Positions 1 through 11,494 of a stretch of DNA of 64,000 nt are shown piece by piece. This DNA comes from Athripsodes cinereus (Eukaryota > Arthropoda > Insecta > Trichoptera > Leptoceridae): assembly GCA_947579605.1 (NCBI GenBank), contig OX388312.1, positions 20,111,313-20,175,312 of the forward strand. Reading direction: 5' to 3'. How positions within the stretch are numbered: the first letter of the stretch is position 1; each line of letters begins with the position of its first letter. The notes below the pieces were generated by a model that worked only from the letters and a program-made list of their open reading frames with translations, searched no databases and had not been told where the DNA came from. The position numbers and the translations under genes were made by a program.

Positions 1-508
1 TTAATATTCATCCCAGTTATACCAAAGTACAAGGCAAAGGAATAGAGCAAGGAATGGAAAATTCTATTTTCATATAGGTTTAATAGAATGATTTCATTAG
101 TTTCAAGCAAATCGTAACGAAGTGCGAAGTTAAGCATATTAAAAAAAAACTATTTGAAATGATATTCACTGTACCTAGATGTTTTCCTATATACTATAGT
201 ACGTATATTTTAAATGACGACAAAGGTCGACAGCAACACACTTTTGATGTAATATAATTTATAAAGACATTATTTCGGTTAGTGACTAGACTAGTGGTAA
301 CGTGAACCAAGCAGGTGGATGTACCAACTATTCTACCTCCCCTTTACACTACAAGTTTTTCCTAGAAGGTCGAATAGTCATGGAAAAAAAATAGAGAATT
401 ATTATATCTTTTGAACATCGAATTAGTAATGAGATTTGGAAGTTTCTAAGTGCCTTTATAAACTAGAATATTATTTTATTGCTTTCAAAGCTGTCCTTGA
501 AAGGTTTA
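1..508. other. AT-rich stretch, no gene seen
   Basis: No open frame with coding character and no repeat shared with the rest of the window was seen here. Confidence 0.5.
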
Positions 509-695
509 CAGTCAATAGGTCTAGAACAGGACGCAGAAGCGTAGGTAGGCCCCAAACAAGATGGTCCGACGATATTAAAAGAGTGGCGGGCCTGCACTGG
601 AGGAGAGTTGCGTCCAACAGAAATTTATGGAAGTCCAAGAGGGAGGCCTTTGTTCAATACTGGACACAAGAAGAAGGCTGAGGAGGAGGAGGAGG
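509..695 (+). mobile_element. LINE-A 3' end, 5'-truncated
   Basis: The last ~57 codons of a non-LTR retrotransposon ORF are followed by the stop and a (GAG)n tail. The peptide has the arginine-rich GRRSVGRPQTRWSDDIKR stretch and ends FVQYWTQEEG, nearly identical to the end of the LINE at 18190-19706, so this is the same family. The direct repeat AGGTTTA (502-508 and 696-702) is a likely 7-bp target duplication, which would make this a very short 5'-truncated insertion. A small open frame begins further upstream at 436, but its first ~24 codons are flanking sequence. Confidence 0.8.
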
Positions 696-784
696 AGGTT
701 TAGATTTCAGTGGACATTTAATATTATCATACATAATATTATTATCTCGAGATTGAAGCATTTTATATTATAATAATAATAATT

Positions 785-1095
785 GGACTATTTATATGTG
801 GCGCCGTTTAATGATCCGTGACCTATCAAGGGCGCCGTGATTTCTCCCGAACAGTAGCGTCTTCAACTTGGTTCTAAATTTGGTGGTGGGCTGATTCTCT
901 CTCAGATCAGGGGGCAGTCTGTTCCAGGCAGTTGGCGCGGCGGCTCTGAAGCTCCATTCTGCAAATTTGGAGGTGTTCGCCATATTGGATTTCATGAGTT
1001 TGTTGACAGAAGAAGAGGCTGAGCGCAGTGGTTGTCTCGGAGTTTCGTCAACGGAAGAGAGTTCGGTTACACATGTGGGTGCCGTGCCGTGTAAG
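785..1095 (-). mobile_element. L2/CR1-like LINE 3' end
   Basis: On the minus strand the sequence encodes a LINE C-terminus with the hallmark WSFRAAAPTAWNRLPPDLRE (compare the AAP.lWN.LP.dLR block of CR1/L2-type ORF2 ends), then KTLLFGRNHGALDRS and a stop. The frame stays open upstream to about 1095. The 3' side runs into (AAT)n at about 768-782. Two decayed relatives share the same last ~60 bp, ending in a GGCGCC-like block: 29732-29815 (-) and 44541-44690 (+). Clade assignment is inferred from the motif only. Confidence 0.7.
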
Positions 1096-4071
1096 TATTG
1101 AATACATTATTATGAAAATAAAGGAGCATTATTGTACGAGTATTTAACTTATAACTGTTGGTTTTTTATGGATTCCCAGATATTTTAATAGGTAATCGAT
1201 TTTTTATGAAGCAGATGTTCAATGTTTGCATAAAATATCTTCTTACTATGTCCTGCCTCCTCCAACTATTCGACCATCGTTTAGGTGCGTAAAATATGTC
1301 TAAGTAAAAAGATGTTTTTAATATCGTGCAAAGATGCTACGCATTATGAGTACAGTGTAAGAAACATTGTATGTGATTAATGGAATACCACGAAGAAACA
1401 CAAAGTAACACACTAAATTTGTTGGTGAAATGAATGAGGAGCTATAATACCTACCTTTTAAATATTTTATTGTAAAGGGATCGTTTGCATTTGAAAATAA
1501 TGATGACAAACGGCAAATTACTCGTACTCATCAATCATCTTTGAGATTTTTTTAAACATACATTAATTAGTATGCGAACTAATGAATTGTCGGAGTTTTT
1601 GTTAATTATTATTAACGTCCAGTCATTTTAACGACAAGAAAAAAATATATAATTTATAAAAAGTAACTTTCACTAAATTTTGAATGGATCATAAATTTTA
1701 CTGTCAAATCAATAGTTTTTTCAATTATTTCAATGGGGCGGAGAATTTATTGTGGGTATAACATAATATGTACAATATTTATTTTTGATTGTTTTATTTT
1801 ATTATTGTTATGTTAGATATTTAAGATCACAGTCAAAATCCCCATAAGGGATTAGGCAAAATAATAGACTTTGTAAACATATTTTTTATTATTAAAAGTT
1901 TACAAAAAAATTATATATTTTTAAGTAAAGTACAAAAAAATTATTGATTCGATATGCATCGGAAATTTTTTAATAGTAATGGCAAATGTACCGTCACTTC
2001 TGTATGGAAGCGAAACATGGACGTCATTGAAGAAGGACGAAAGTAGAATAAATACAGTGGATATACGACTACTGACATAGATAGATAGAATAAAAAAAAA
2101 TGATAAAACGAAATGAAACGTAAAGGTAATAATATAACGAAGTGGAACGGAACACTACACTCAATGATTCCTAACGAAAAGATCCACTATGGATTTAGAA
2201 GAAGAGCACAAGAGTCGATGGATAAGATAAGACGTACCTTTACCTATGTATATAGAAAGTAAAGTGAATTAGGCAGTATCTGAATGTAAACCCTCTGGCG
2301 ATATGATTCTATCTTATCTACCTTGTCCCTATCACTAGATTATATCAAAGCACAAATAATAATAGCAAGCTTAGAATGTAAACAACCTCGGCGTATATAT
2401 ATTCTTACTCTCTATATTGAAGATTAGTATACTCTTCTATTATTATTGGTAAATTCAGGGATTATTCTGGAGATTGGCCTCACACATATAATATCAAATA
2501 ATAAGCAAGGTAAATCACAGAACATCTGAATATATTGTAATAATCAGATTCAATCGCGTAAAAAACTTTTTTCTTTATTTCATGATATTGTTTATTAATT
2601 AAAAATTAACGATTACTCAAGCCCTTGAAATAGTTTTTAGTAGAATATAAGTTTCCAATAAAAAGTAAAAACATCGAAAGTAAAATTATTCTTTCTGCAG
2701 TTGGTATTCATGAATTTTATCAGATGTTTTTATATCAATATTAGATGTTATAAGTCAATCTGTCAATAAATGAATAATCTGGGATTTTTTTTGTTAATAG
2801 TAGTTGAGTTCATCCTGATTATATTTATTGACTGTACTGAAAAGGTTGCTACTTCAAGTCTGTTTGTTAAGATTACGAGAATAGACTATTTTTAAAGTTT
2901 TATTCATTGCTCTTTAAACTTTATACTTTGATTCTTTAACTGAAGACTGCATTACGATCATACCAATATTCCATAGGTGATCTAAAGTAATATAAATGGG
3001 TCATAAATAATAATTTTAGTTTCATTCTTGATAAAATAATTTCGTTTCATTATGCTAAACAGTAAATTTTGAATCAATATTCAGCAAGAGGTACTTTTCA
3101 ACTACATACATATGCTAGGTATCTTATAACACGTGCCTTTCGTTAGCAATCGAGTCAAACATTATATTCCAATATATTCCATTTTATTACTTCCGTGAAC
3201 GATCGGTTTCCAGGGCTTTTATTTGAAAAAAGGTCTTGAAAATTGCAAGGTAATCGGATTTTTTTTTATTCAATTCGTTTGTTTTTGTTTCATCTGCCTG
3301 CTTCTTTTACTATTATGTAGCAACATTAGCAGCGAACGAAAGAGGAATTTTGAAAAGAAAATGGAAAAGAACATAAGATGTTTGAACTCAATATGCTTAT
3401 TCTGTAATGGAAAATTCATCTTTTATGTGGTGAAAAAAAATCCAAGTATATTTTTTGTTGTTCCTAAAATTTATAAGAACCGTTATCAATGTCTGGCAAC
3501 ACAAAGATAATACTGTATAATTACTTTGATGTAATTTACGTAGCTCTTCACAAACATTATGTACAAAGTGAATTTGTTGAAGAAAGAAAGCTTAATACAT
3601 ATTATTTTTCAATTTGTAATAGATTTTTTCAGATTTTTTCATATAAACTTAATTATTTTTTACTTCACGTTTAGAATCAAAGCTTATAACATTGTAAATA
3701 GAAGTCTTTTATTTTTTTAAATGTTCTCAACATTTCATGTTCAGTACTCTAACTTTCGTCTTATTCCAATATATATTTATTATTGATTTACACAGCAGCA
3801 AATATATTTACATATAAATGTCATTATTTAACTAATTGCGCCTTAATTTCAATAACTCGACAAGTTCTAAAAGATTTGGTTTTTTAAGTAAAACAATTAT
3901 GTTTTATTTTTCGTATTTTTGTTCCGTATAATTTAAAACATTCTCTTAAATTTATTTATTACAAAAATTATATGACGAGTGGCAAACAGAATGGCGTGAG
4001 AGCAATAACGGTCTTGAATAACCTCCCAAAAACCAACTTCTTGTCCGGAAGAGTGAAACTTTATATATACA
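1096..4071. other. AT-rich stretch without a supported gene
   Basis: Apart from the small LINE-Z fragment at 1975-2085 nothing could be assigned. Short open frames at 1318-1509 (-), 3223-3510 (+) and 3489-3674 (+) are low-complexity products of the base composition. Confidence 0.5.
1975..2085 (+). pseudogene. Decayed LINE-Z fragment
   Basis: About 100 bp match the LINE at 10907-11494 (minus). The translation has VPSLLYGSETWTSLKKDESR followed by an I.TVDIR.L stretch, against VPSLTYASKTWTWLKKDESG in the longer copy. Short, diverged and without flanking structure; the neighbouring bases do not continue the match. Confidence 0.65.
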
Positions 4072-4192
4072 AGGTGCCGGCAAACTCCCCTTTCACGACA
4101 TAAGCTTTTAATAGCTTACTGTGAAAGGTGTATAAGGTTATATTTGGGTTTTTTTAACAAAAACCCAGATATATCTTTTATTTAAAAAAAAA
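4072..4192 (+). mobile_element. SINE-1 copy lacking its tRNA-like head
   Basis: The stretch from GGTGCCGGCAAACTCCCC through AAAACCCAGATATATC followed by a T run matches the body and 3' end of the complete SINE at 62094-62256. The tRNA-like A and B boxes are absent, so this copy is 5'-truncated or diverged beyond recognition upstream. Confidence 0.75.
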
Positions 4193-4321
4193 AATTGCCT
4201 CATTAAACTAGTGGTCATTTATGGTTTGTATATCTGGTGTGTGACCCTAAAATATGAGTAAAGACTACTGTTTTTTTTAAAACTGGCTTACAAGAAGAAT
4301 ATAAGGTCAACGAATGGGTAT

Positions 4322-4565
4322 CGCAGAGGGAACTTGGAAGCTCAAAAGCAATGAGGAGATACACTCTACGACAGACCAAAAGATTACACACGGAGGTTTT
4401 GTCAGTTTGGTGGTTTGGCCGGCCAGCCCTTCAGGCTGCTTACTATGGTGCCTCCGGTGTGGACAAGATTTGTTAAGTGTAGAATTTCGGATAAATGGAA
4501 GTCTTCAGACTTCTGCGCCATTCGGGTGGTCAGTGGGTCCTTCAATGTAGACCAAAAAATTGGCA
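4322..4565 (+). repeat. Copy of an unclassified ~200-bp retroposed repeat
   Basis: Similar to the 39626-39825 insertion: both have a GGTTTTGKCAG/GGTTTTGG block, then TTTGGCCGGCCRGCCCTTCAGGC, then GTGNGGACAA and a GGATAA.TGGAAG/GGATAAGTAGGAG block. This copy is more diverged and has no clear target duplication. The open frames here (4314-4550, 4415-4654) look incidental. The relationship is visible in the sequence; the element class is unknown. Confidence 0.6.
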
Positions 4566-4903
4566 CAAACTGGTCACGTTATCAGATTAGGAGAAAAAAT
4601 GTCGAGTTAATACTTATATTCTGCAGGGTATCCCCGAGGGAAGGAGACCGTTAAGTAGACTATGTCAAAGGCTATTGAACATAACGACTGATATCTGGAG
4701 GAGCAAATTGCTAAAGACGAATAGCAATCTACTGCTCAAGATTGAGAAGTTTGGAGATCCATTGTTATGCAAGCCAAGACCTGACAAGAGCACGAAGTGT
4801 AGTAAAGTGAACAGTACTAGAATCTTTTGAATTATATTATCATATTATCACTAACGATGATTTAGGCATTTGTTATATAAAAACAAATTTCAATGAGAAA
4901 TAA

Positions 4904-5515
4904 AGAGTTGAATACTGGGTCACGTTTTACAAAACAACTTTATACGCGATAATTCATAAATGGAAAACACACATTGAGAAAACCGTTAAAAGGCTGAGGA
5001 AACTGATTTACATTTTTCTAGAACTCAGAAATTTTCTCCATGAGGCCCACTTGAGATCTGTGTACTTTGCGTTGGCTCAGTCAGTGATCCAGTATGGTAT
5101 CATTGGCTGGGGGGGAGCATATCCGACCAACTTGGCACCACTGTGTATAGCTCAAAGGCTGTTATTAAAAATAATGTTTAAGAAGCCCATTGACTACCCG
5201 TCGAAAGAGCTATATTCAGAGGCAAAAGTTTTAACGGTCGATAGCTTATACGTGCGGTCTGCGATACTTCAGGTGTTCAAGGAACATAGGACTTCTCCTG
5301 TGAGACGAGAAATATCAAACAGTAGAGTCTTAAGACTAATAAATAAATTGCCCATACCGTTGTGCAGGAAGGATATAGCACAGCGGCACTATTCATACCT
5401 AGGAATAAAACATTTCAATGAACTACCCAGTGAAGTGCGATCCGTTCTTTGTTATGAGAGGTTCAGAGGATGTGTAAAGAAGTATGTTGTAGAGACAAAT
5501 ATGAATACAATGTGA
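4904..5515 (+). pseudogene. LINE reverse transcriptase C-terminal region (5'-truncated)
   Basis: The frame is open from 4904 (after a TAA at 4901) to the TGA at 5513-5515. Residues resemble the region after the RT catalytic core in insect LINEs: WKTHIEKTVKRLRKLIYIF, then LRSVYFALAQSVIQYGIIGW, GGAYPTNLAPL, AQRLLLKIMFKKP, and YLGIKHFNELP near the end. The catalytic YADD region and the endonuclease are missing, so the copy cannot be autonomous. The likely 3' UTR continues to about 6600, with an AATAAATATATTTATTATTA tail, and is interrupted by the fold-back at 5803-6365. The 5' boundary is not resolved. The clade is not assigned. Confidence 0.7.
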
Positions 5516-6600
5516 AATGCGATTGATAGTGATGTGATTCTAGGGTGGGAAATGATTTATAAGAAGTGAAATTTTCCATGTCTTGTGTATTTTTGGTTTA
5601 TTTTTTCTGATAGATGTGTGTGTGTGTGTGTGGGTGTGTGGGTGTGTGAGGGTGTGTGTGTGTGTGTGTGTGTGTTGGATGGTGTGTTTTTGGGTTAGAA
5701 TGAATTGTGGTATGTGTTGGTGAGTCTTTGTGAATGATGGATGGTGAGATAATATAGTTAAGTATAGTTATAATGTGTGTTGTGTAATATATATATATAT
5801 ATGAATGACTGTGTGATCAAATTTTCATCGGAAATGCATGTGCAACATGCATTCCATTAATGAAAGATCACTTGATTTTACGCAGGAGATAGTATGAGGT
5901 GAAGGTTTTACTCCATTTCACTGCGTACAGTCGGGCAGAGACTTGGCTCTTGCCTTTGCATGTGGGACGAGACACGGCCCGATTCTGCAAATCCAATCTG
6001 CATGTTCCGGTGACGGGCCGTGTCTCGTCCCACATGCAAAGGCAAGAGCCAAGTCTCTGCCCGACTGTACGCAGTGAAATGGAGTAAAACCTTCACCTCA
6101 TACTATCTCCTGCGTAACAAGTGATCTTTCACAGTCATTCATAATATGCGATACTCCCCGCATACTGGATTTAATGTTGTGAAGGCCATTCTGCGAGATG
6201 GTCCTGAAGAAGCACATGTATACACAATGCAGAAACACAACACCTATTCTGCAAATCCAATCTGCATGTTCCGGTGACGGGCCGTGTCTCGTCCCACATG
6301 CAAAGGCAAGAGCCAAGTCTCTGCCCGACTGTACGCAGTGAAATGGAGTAAAACCTTCACCTCATATATATATATATATATATAGGTATATAAATAGATA
6401 AATATATAAGTAAATGAAAAAACTATATAATGTTTAATAGGTGTGTTTTAATTGGTTTATACTCCCTCCCTATACACGAGATATCTCTAATAGGGAGGTA
6501 GTTGTAATATTATTGTGATTGTTTTTCATTGTTTATTGAAAATAATATTGTATTGTGTACCTACTTTTGAAATAAATATATTTATTATTATTATTATATT
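5516..6600 (+). mobile_element. 3' untranslated region and (ATT)n tail of the LINE
   Basis: Downstream of the LINE stop lies a TG-rich microsatellite (about 5611-5675), then (TA)n at 5788-5802. After the fold-back insertion come more (TA)n, a small hairpin (CTCCCTAT...ATAGGGAG, about 6466-6500), and AATAAATATATTTATTATTATTATTA at about 6571-6597. A short-repeat tail fits a non-LTR element. Assignment of the whole stretch to the same LINE is an inference from position. Confidence 0.45.
5803..6365. repeat. Fold-back palindrome with a third identical arm
   Basis: Left arm 5861-5980 and right arm 6015-6131 are inverted copies, differing mainly by a 3-nt indel, with a 34-nt spacer. The pairing resumes further out: TGAATGACTGTG (5802-5813) against CACAGTCATTCA (6130-6141). 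A 120-bp block comprising spacer plus right arm (5982-6101) is repeated, with no difference seen, at 6246-6365. The structure sits in a (TA)n array on both sides. All short open frames here (5899-6087, 5908-6096, 6098-6316) are products of this structure. The origin (MITE or rearranged LINE end) is not known. Confidence 0.85.
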
Positions 6601-8424
6601 TGCACGCTTCTAATACAAAAATTACCAGCTTGATACAATAAATATACACTTAACTTGAAATAAATTGTATTCACGTATTCAAACCCATGATCAAATAATA
6701 AAATTATATTCCATTATTCGCTACCCATAAACAAAATACGATGAAATAATTTCGAAACGAATAAATATTTTTATATATTAGGTCTTTAACGTTATTTCAG
6801 AACATGTTGAAAATTGGCATTATGACGTATCCGGAAACTATTATAGTCTGCTATCGTTCAAAAAGCACGTTACTATATTGTGTTAGCACTCCATGACAAA
6901 CACGGGTTAGAATTCCATCGCTATGCTTTTTATTTTCAATACTAATAGAAGTCTATTAAGCGTGTAACCTGACTCATTTAGAATATATAATTAACAAGAA
7001 CTAAATGTGTGTAAGTGTGTAATGAATTATTGTTTTTTGATTATCTTTTTAACTCGAAGGTCATCACTTTAAGAGCGTGCTTTAATTGTGATATGTATTT
7101 ATATTTATGTGATACTGACTCACTTACTGTTAAACTTCTTTTCTAAACTGCTGGATCTAGTCTTCTTCAAAATTATTCCACGTTTCCTGATCTAGAGCAA
7201 CGAGCCATGCCAAATATCTATAAAAAGGTGTACTTTGAGAATTGTAAGTACAGTGTGGTGAAGTACAGTATATTGATGCCCTTATTGTTTTTACATAATT
7301 TAATTTAACAGGCGTGTGCCACGAAGGGTTGAAAGAACCACGGCATTTCATATATCTATAATTGAATCCTACATCTTCATAAGTTAGTCTCGAAGTCACG
7401 AAAGAAATAGATTCAACCAAAAAAGCACGTTTGATATAAAACCATCCATCTGCTAGTAATGAAATTTGGTATCCTGTAATACAAGCTATACAATTGATGA
7501 AATATACAGATGACCCCAGAAACGTGTTAATTCTACAAGATTTATGGTGTAACATACTTTTTATTTATTGCTTGTGTATAAGTTAGTTCATAAACATAAA
7601 AAATGTTTTTAAATTACTTCATATTGCGTGTTCATTTCGATGTTAATAAAAATGTTAACATTCAATATGATTTTAATCATTTAATGTGTAATAATACAGT
7701 TTTTGTTAGCAAAGAAATAAATCATTAATAGCCTTAACTTTCGTATATTGTCTAGGACAAAAAGAAAATCAAATTCTGTGGCCAAATGTGCATAAGTAAT
7801 TTCTTTCTTGGTAAAGAAGTATGAATCCAATTCTTCAGTATTTGCGATTGTACATAATGGAATACTACGGCGGTTATTAATATTTGACGGTACAAATTAA
7901 TTGCTTAATTAAGTGAAGGCTATCATGGAAAAAGGGGGAATGTGTATGAGGTTTTATATGACACTTTGATAAATAAATACGATTTTATACAATAAATAAA
8001 ATAAAAAATTTTTTTGGTATAATTTATCATCAAAATTCATGGATTTTTGCATTAAAAGCCTAAAATGATTTTTCGCTACAATTTGAGAACAGAAAGTAAA
8101 TACACAAAAATCATGGGAAACATCGTTACAAATGAAGGTAGAGTCAACTGGTTTATATAATAATTAATCACGTTATCATTCAACTGTCAGTTAAGACAAT
8201 ATTCCTACTGAAGAAAATTTAGGAAGAAGAAAAGAAAAACGAAATAATGAAGGAAAAAAGAAAATATTATTTATTGGAAACCGTATTTCCTACGTGAATA
8301 AAAAAACTGATGTTACAAATTGAGATAAAGTTTCCCAAAATATTTGGCACCTTCATTTCAACCATCTGATAGGAGAAGAATGATCTATAGTGATACATAA
8401 TATATTTATCTTATATGGAAATAA
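6600..8424. other. AT-rich stretch, one orphan ORF
   Basis: Only the minus-strand open frame at 7157-7555 stands out. No repeat shared with other parts of the window was found. Confidence 0.45.
7157..7555 (-). CDS. Orphan ORF, 132 codons, function unknown
   Basis: This is the longest open frame in the window not attributable to a mobile element. It starts with ATG and ends with TAG. The product has cysteines at residues 7, 22, 25, 71, 97 and 102, a mildly hydrophobic stretch around residues 13-34, and an acidic end (NNFEED). No family was recognised. No strong splice acceptor precedes the ATG and no promoter was seen. In DNA this AT-rich, a 132-codon frame is unusual but can occur by chance. 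It could be a single-exon fragment, an unannotated element remnant, or noise. Confidence 0.2.
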   Translation of the reverse strand: MLHHKSCRINTFLGSSVYFINCIACITGYQISLLADGWFYIKRAFLVESISFVTSRLTYEDVGFNYRYMKCRGSFNPSWHTPVKLNYVKTIRASIYCTSPHCTYNSQSTPFYRYLAWLVALDQETWNNFEED

Positions 8425-8432
8425 GTTACAAC
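8425..8432. repeat. Left 8-bp target duplication of hAT-1
   Basis: GTTACAAC, identical to 11776-11783, directly abuts the TAGAGGGTT terminus. Confidence 0.85.
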
Positions 8433-8636
8433 TAGAGGGTTATTTTTCCCGGATTATTTTTGTTCCCGGGAAACGGGAAATTCGAAAATGAATTTCCCGG
8501 GATTCCCGGGAATCCGGGGAAATTAAAAAAAATATTAAAATTCAGGTGGACATTGTAAAAGTTTTACGGAAAAGTTAAACATAATGTTGTTTGTGCAATT
8601 TAAAAGAGTTTATTTTAACTGAAATGATACTTCCTC

Positions 8637-10371
8637 TAGACTGATAGAACAAGCAATAGACGATAACATGAACATAAAAGTCCTACGATCAAACCTAAGC
8701 AGGGGCCGAGGAAGAATTTGTTGTATGAGAAGTGAAAATGGGACATTGATATACGAAAAGGAAGAGATCTTGAATGTCATACAGAACTTTTATAAAGACC
8801 TATACGAAGAACACATCCCAAAACCATGGCATTTGAGAACACGAAGCAGACAAATAGTGCGAAATGTAGGTTCGGAAGAAATACCAGAAGTAACACGAGC
8901 AGAAGTCAAGGCCGCTGTAAATGAGTTTAAAAACAGAAAAAGTCCAGGAGAAGACAAAATTACTGCAGAAATGATAAAGAATGGAGATACCGTTTTGGAA
9001 GATGCCCTATGCACCCTTTTTAATAAATGTATTGAAGACGGGCATATACCAGAGAAATGGCAAAATGCAGAAGTAATCATACTCTTTAAGAAAGGCGACC
9101 CAAACTCCATAGATAATTACAGACCAATAAGCCTGCTCAGTGTCCTGTACAAATTGTTGACAAAAATTATAACTAAAAGATTAACAAACAAATTTGACCT
9201 CTTCCAACCTACTGAACAAGCCGGATTTCGAAAGGGATACAGTACTGTCGAACACATACAAACCGTCCGCTCATTAATAGAAAAAAGCGCTGAATATAAC
9301 ATACCATTATGCTTGGGATTCATAGATTATCAGAAAGCCTTTGACTCCATAGAAACATGGGCTATATTAGCTGCAATGGACCAAGCACGGATTGACTCGA
9401 GGTACACCACACTCATAGAAAACCTTTACAAGAGCGCGACTATTCAAGTCAAATTTAATGATGATTGGAAGACGGAAAAGATACCAGTTAAAAGAGGGAT
9501 AAGACAGGGAGATACAATATCTCCGAAACTTTTCACACTAGCGTTAGAATACGCACTAAAAAATCTAAACTGGGAATCTAAAGGGATATGTATCGATGGT
9601 AAATACCTAAATCTATTGAGATATTGTTATCTTGAGCAACAGCCCTGAAGAACTGGCCAAAATGCTAAGGGAAATAAATGAGGCATCAAAGAAAGTGGGA
9701 CTTATCATGAATCTGAAAAAGACCAAGGTGATGGGCACAGAAGGCTCCCAAATTATGGTAGATGGAAACCTAATAGAAAATATCCAAGAATATGTATATC
9801 TAGGACACGTCATAAGACTAGGCAGAGAAAACCAAACTGCTGAGGTCAAAAGACGAATTGGATTAAGTTGGGCAGCCTTCGGGAAAATGAGTCATATACT
9901 CAAAAACACCAAAATCCCAATGAACCTTAAACGAAAAGTATACGAGATGTGCATAGTACCAGTTGCAACATACGGCCTAGAAACAGTGACACTGACCAAA
10001 CAGAGCACCGAGAAAATAAGGGTTACCCAAAGATCCATGGAAAGAGCCATGCTGGGCATCACCCTGAGAGACAGAGTTAGAAACGAAACGATACGGCAAA
10101 GAACAAAAGTAACAGATATTGCCCAACGTATCGCATATCTCAAATGGCGGTGGCAGGTCACATGGCCAGAGATCCAGAAGATAAGTGGTCAAAGAGGGTC
10201 TTAACCTGGAAATCAAGAACAACTACCAGGAGTGTAGGAAGACCACCACTACGATGGAGGGATGACCTGGTCAAGTACGTCGGTGTCAACTGGATGCAGA
10301 GAGCCCAAGATAGAGCGGCGTGGAAGGCGATGGAGGAGGCCTTCGTCCAGGAGTGGACGGGAGTAGGCTAG
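8637..10371 (+). pseudogene. Broken RTE-like reverse transcriptase ORF
   Basis: The frame opens at the insertion edge. RT blocks are recognisable: KNRKSPGEDKITAEMIK, NYRPISLLSVLYKLLTK, QAGFRKGYSTVEHIQ, LGFIDYQKAFDSIETW (first catalytic Asp) and GIRQGDTISPKLFTLALEYA. Two breaks are visible. At about 9622 roughly 11 nt are missing relative to the 18190 copy, removing F-A-D and most of the second D codon of the catalytic FADD box; the frame resumes as DIVILSNSPEEL. At about 10150 a single G appears lost, shifting the C-terminal part (GHMARDPEDKWSKRVLTW and SVGRPPLRWRDDL) into another frame, ending FVQEWTGVG. The copy is therefore catalytically dead. Family level is an inference. Confidence 0.85.
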
Positions 10372-10391
10372 GAAGAAGAAGAAGAAGAGAA
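8637..10391 (+). mobile_element. RTE-like LINE insertion in hAT-1
   Basis: Bounded by the direct repeat ACTTCCTC (8629-8636 and 10392-10399). The 5' end is truncated inside the region before the RT domain. The 3' end is a (GAA)n tail after the stop at 10369-10371. The insertion lies wholly inside hAT-1 and is therefore younger than it. It is related to LINE-A at 18190 but clearly a separate subfamily. Confidence 0.85.
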
Positions 10392-10906
10392 ACTTCCTCA
10401 GCACGTGTGACCAAATTCTCCGAAAAAGCCATAAAAAAGATGTTTATCTATACCTAGTGTCCGAATATTAAATTGTGGAGGTATTTGTATATGTTTCAGT
10501 ATGATTGATATGTTTGTGAGATGTTTGCCCTAGAACAGGTTATACCTAGTTGGGCAGCATCAATGAAAATATGTATAAGATTTGTAATTTATTGGTGTAA
10601 TAATATAAATAAATAGAAAAAAAAATTGTACTTACGTTTATATGTTTAGATTATTAGTACTTTGACTGTTTCAAAGAAAACATTTTTTTTCTTTTCTCAT
10701 ATTGTTTTTACATTAATAGAGAATTGAACCATACCTACCATGGTAATAAAAAAAATGCAATTTGGTTAATTTATGGATTCCTTTTAAACTTGTATACCTA
10801 TGTATGTGTCTGAATAACAAATTGAGTAACTGTACCATCAGACCGAAAGAAAGACATGTCAGCATTTTATAATTTTTCCACGTAAAATAAATAATCAATT
10901 TATTTT

Positions 10907-11494
10907 TTACTATACTTTACTATACTAAACCCTCACGCCATGTCCCAAGTGGGGTAGGCAGAGAGAACGGAACGCCAAACAGATCTATCTTTACACACTT
11001 CCTCCAAATTCATACAGTTTCGCATACACGCACGTCGGTTCCTCTTACTCAATACGCGGCCATCCTTGACAATTTGATCCACGTGATCAAGCCACGCGGT
11101 TCTCGGACGCCCGCATTTCCTCACACCCTTTCTTTCAGACAAGTATATCCTTTTTGTCATCCTAACCTCGTTCATTCGTTCAACATCTCCAAACCACCGT
11201 AGTTTATTCACGCGCATTCCGTCCACAACACTCTTCTTGCTTCCACTCATTCTTCTAATATCCTCATTCTTCACTCTATCACGCAGCGTTTTACCAACCA
11301 TTCTTCTCAACGATCGCATCTCCAGTGCATTTATTCCACTTTCGTCCTTTTTCAGCCACGTCCATGTTTTGCTTGCATACGTAAGTGACGGTACCAGAAT
11401 GGTATTGTGCACCAGCATTTTAGCCATGTTCGACACATTGCCATTGCTGACAATGGGTCGTAGTGCACCGTTAACTCTAGCACAAGCCACTTTT
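10907..11494 (-). mobile_element. LINE-Z 3' end inserted in hAT-1
   Basis: Minus-strand LINE fragment bounded by the likely duplication ATTTATTTT (10898-10906 and 11495-11503). Its 3' tail is a (TATAGTAAAG)-type repeat at about 10907-10926. The open frame (11490-10933) is uninterrupted for 185 codons: VPSLTYASKTWTWLKKDESG, RMVGKTLRDRVKNEDIRR, NKLRWFGDVERMNE, GVRKCGRPRTAWLDHVDQ and a C-terminal TWDMA. This is the region downstream of the RT core; the RT catalytic part is absent. Decayed relatives lie at 1975-2085 and 51270-51440. Confidence 0.8.

Noticed and set aside
3223..3510. Hydrophobic 95-codon frame resembling a membrane peptide
   Set aside because: Rich in F, L, C and K from T- and A-runs; no start context, no homology, and typical of AT-rich non-coding DNA.
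5899..6316. Three overlapping small ORFs on both strands
   Set aside because: They arise from the fold-back arms being read twice; no independent coding evidence.
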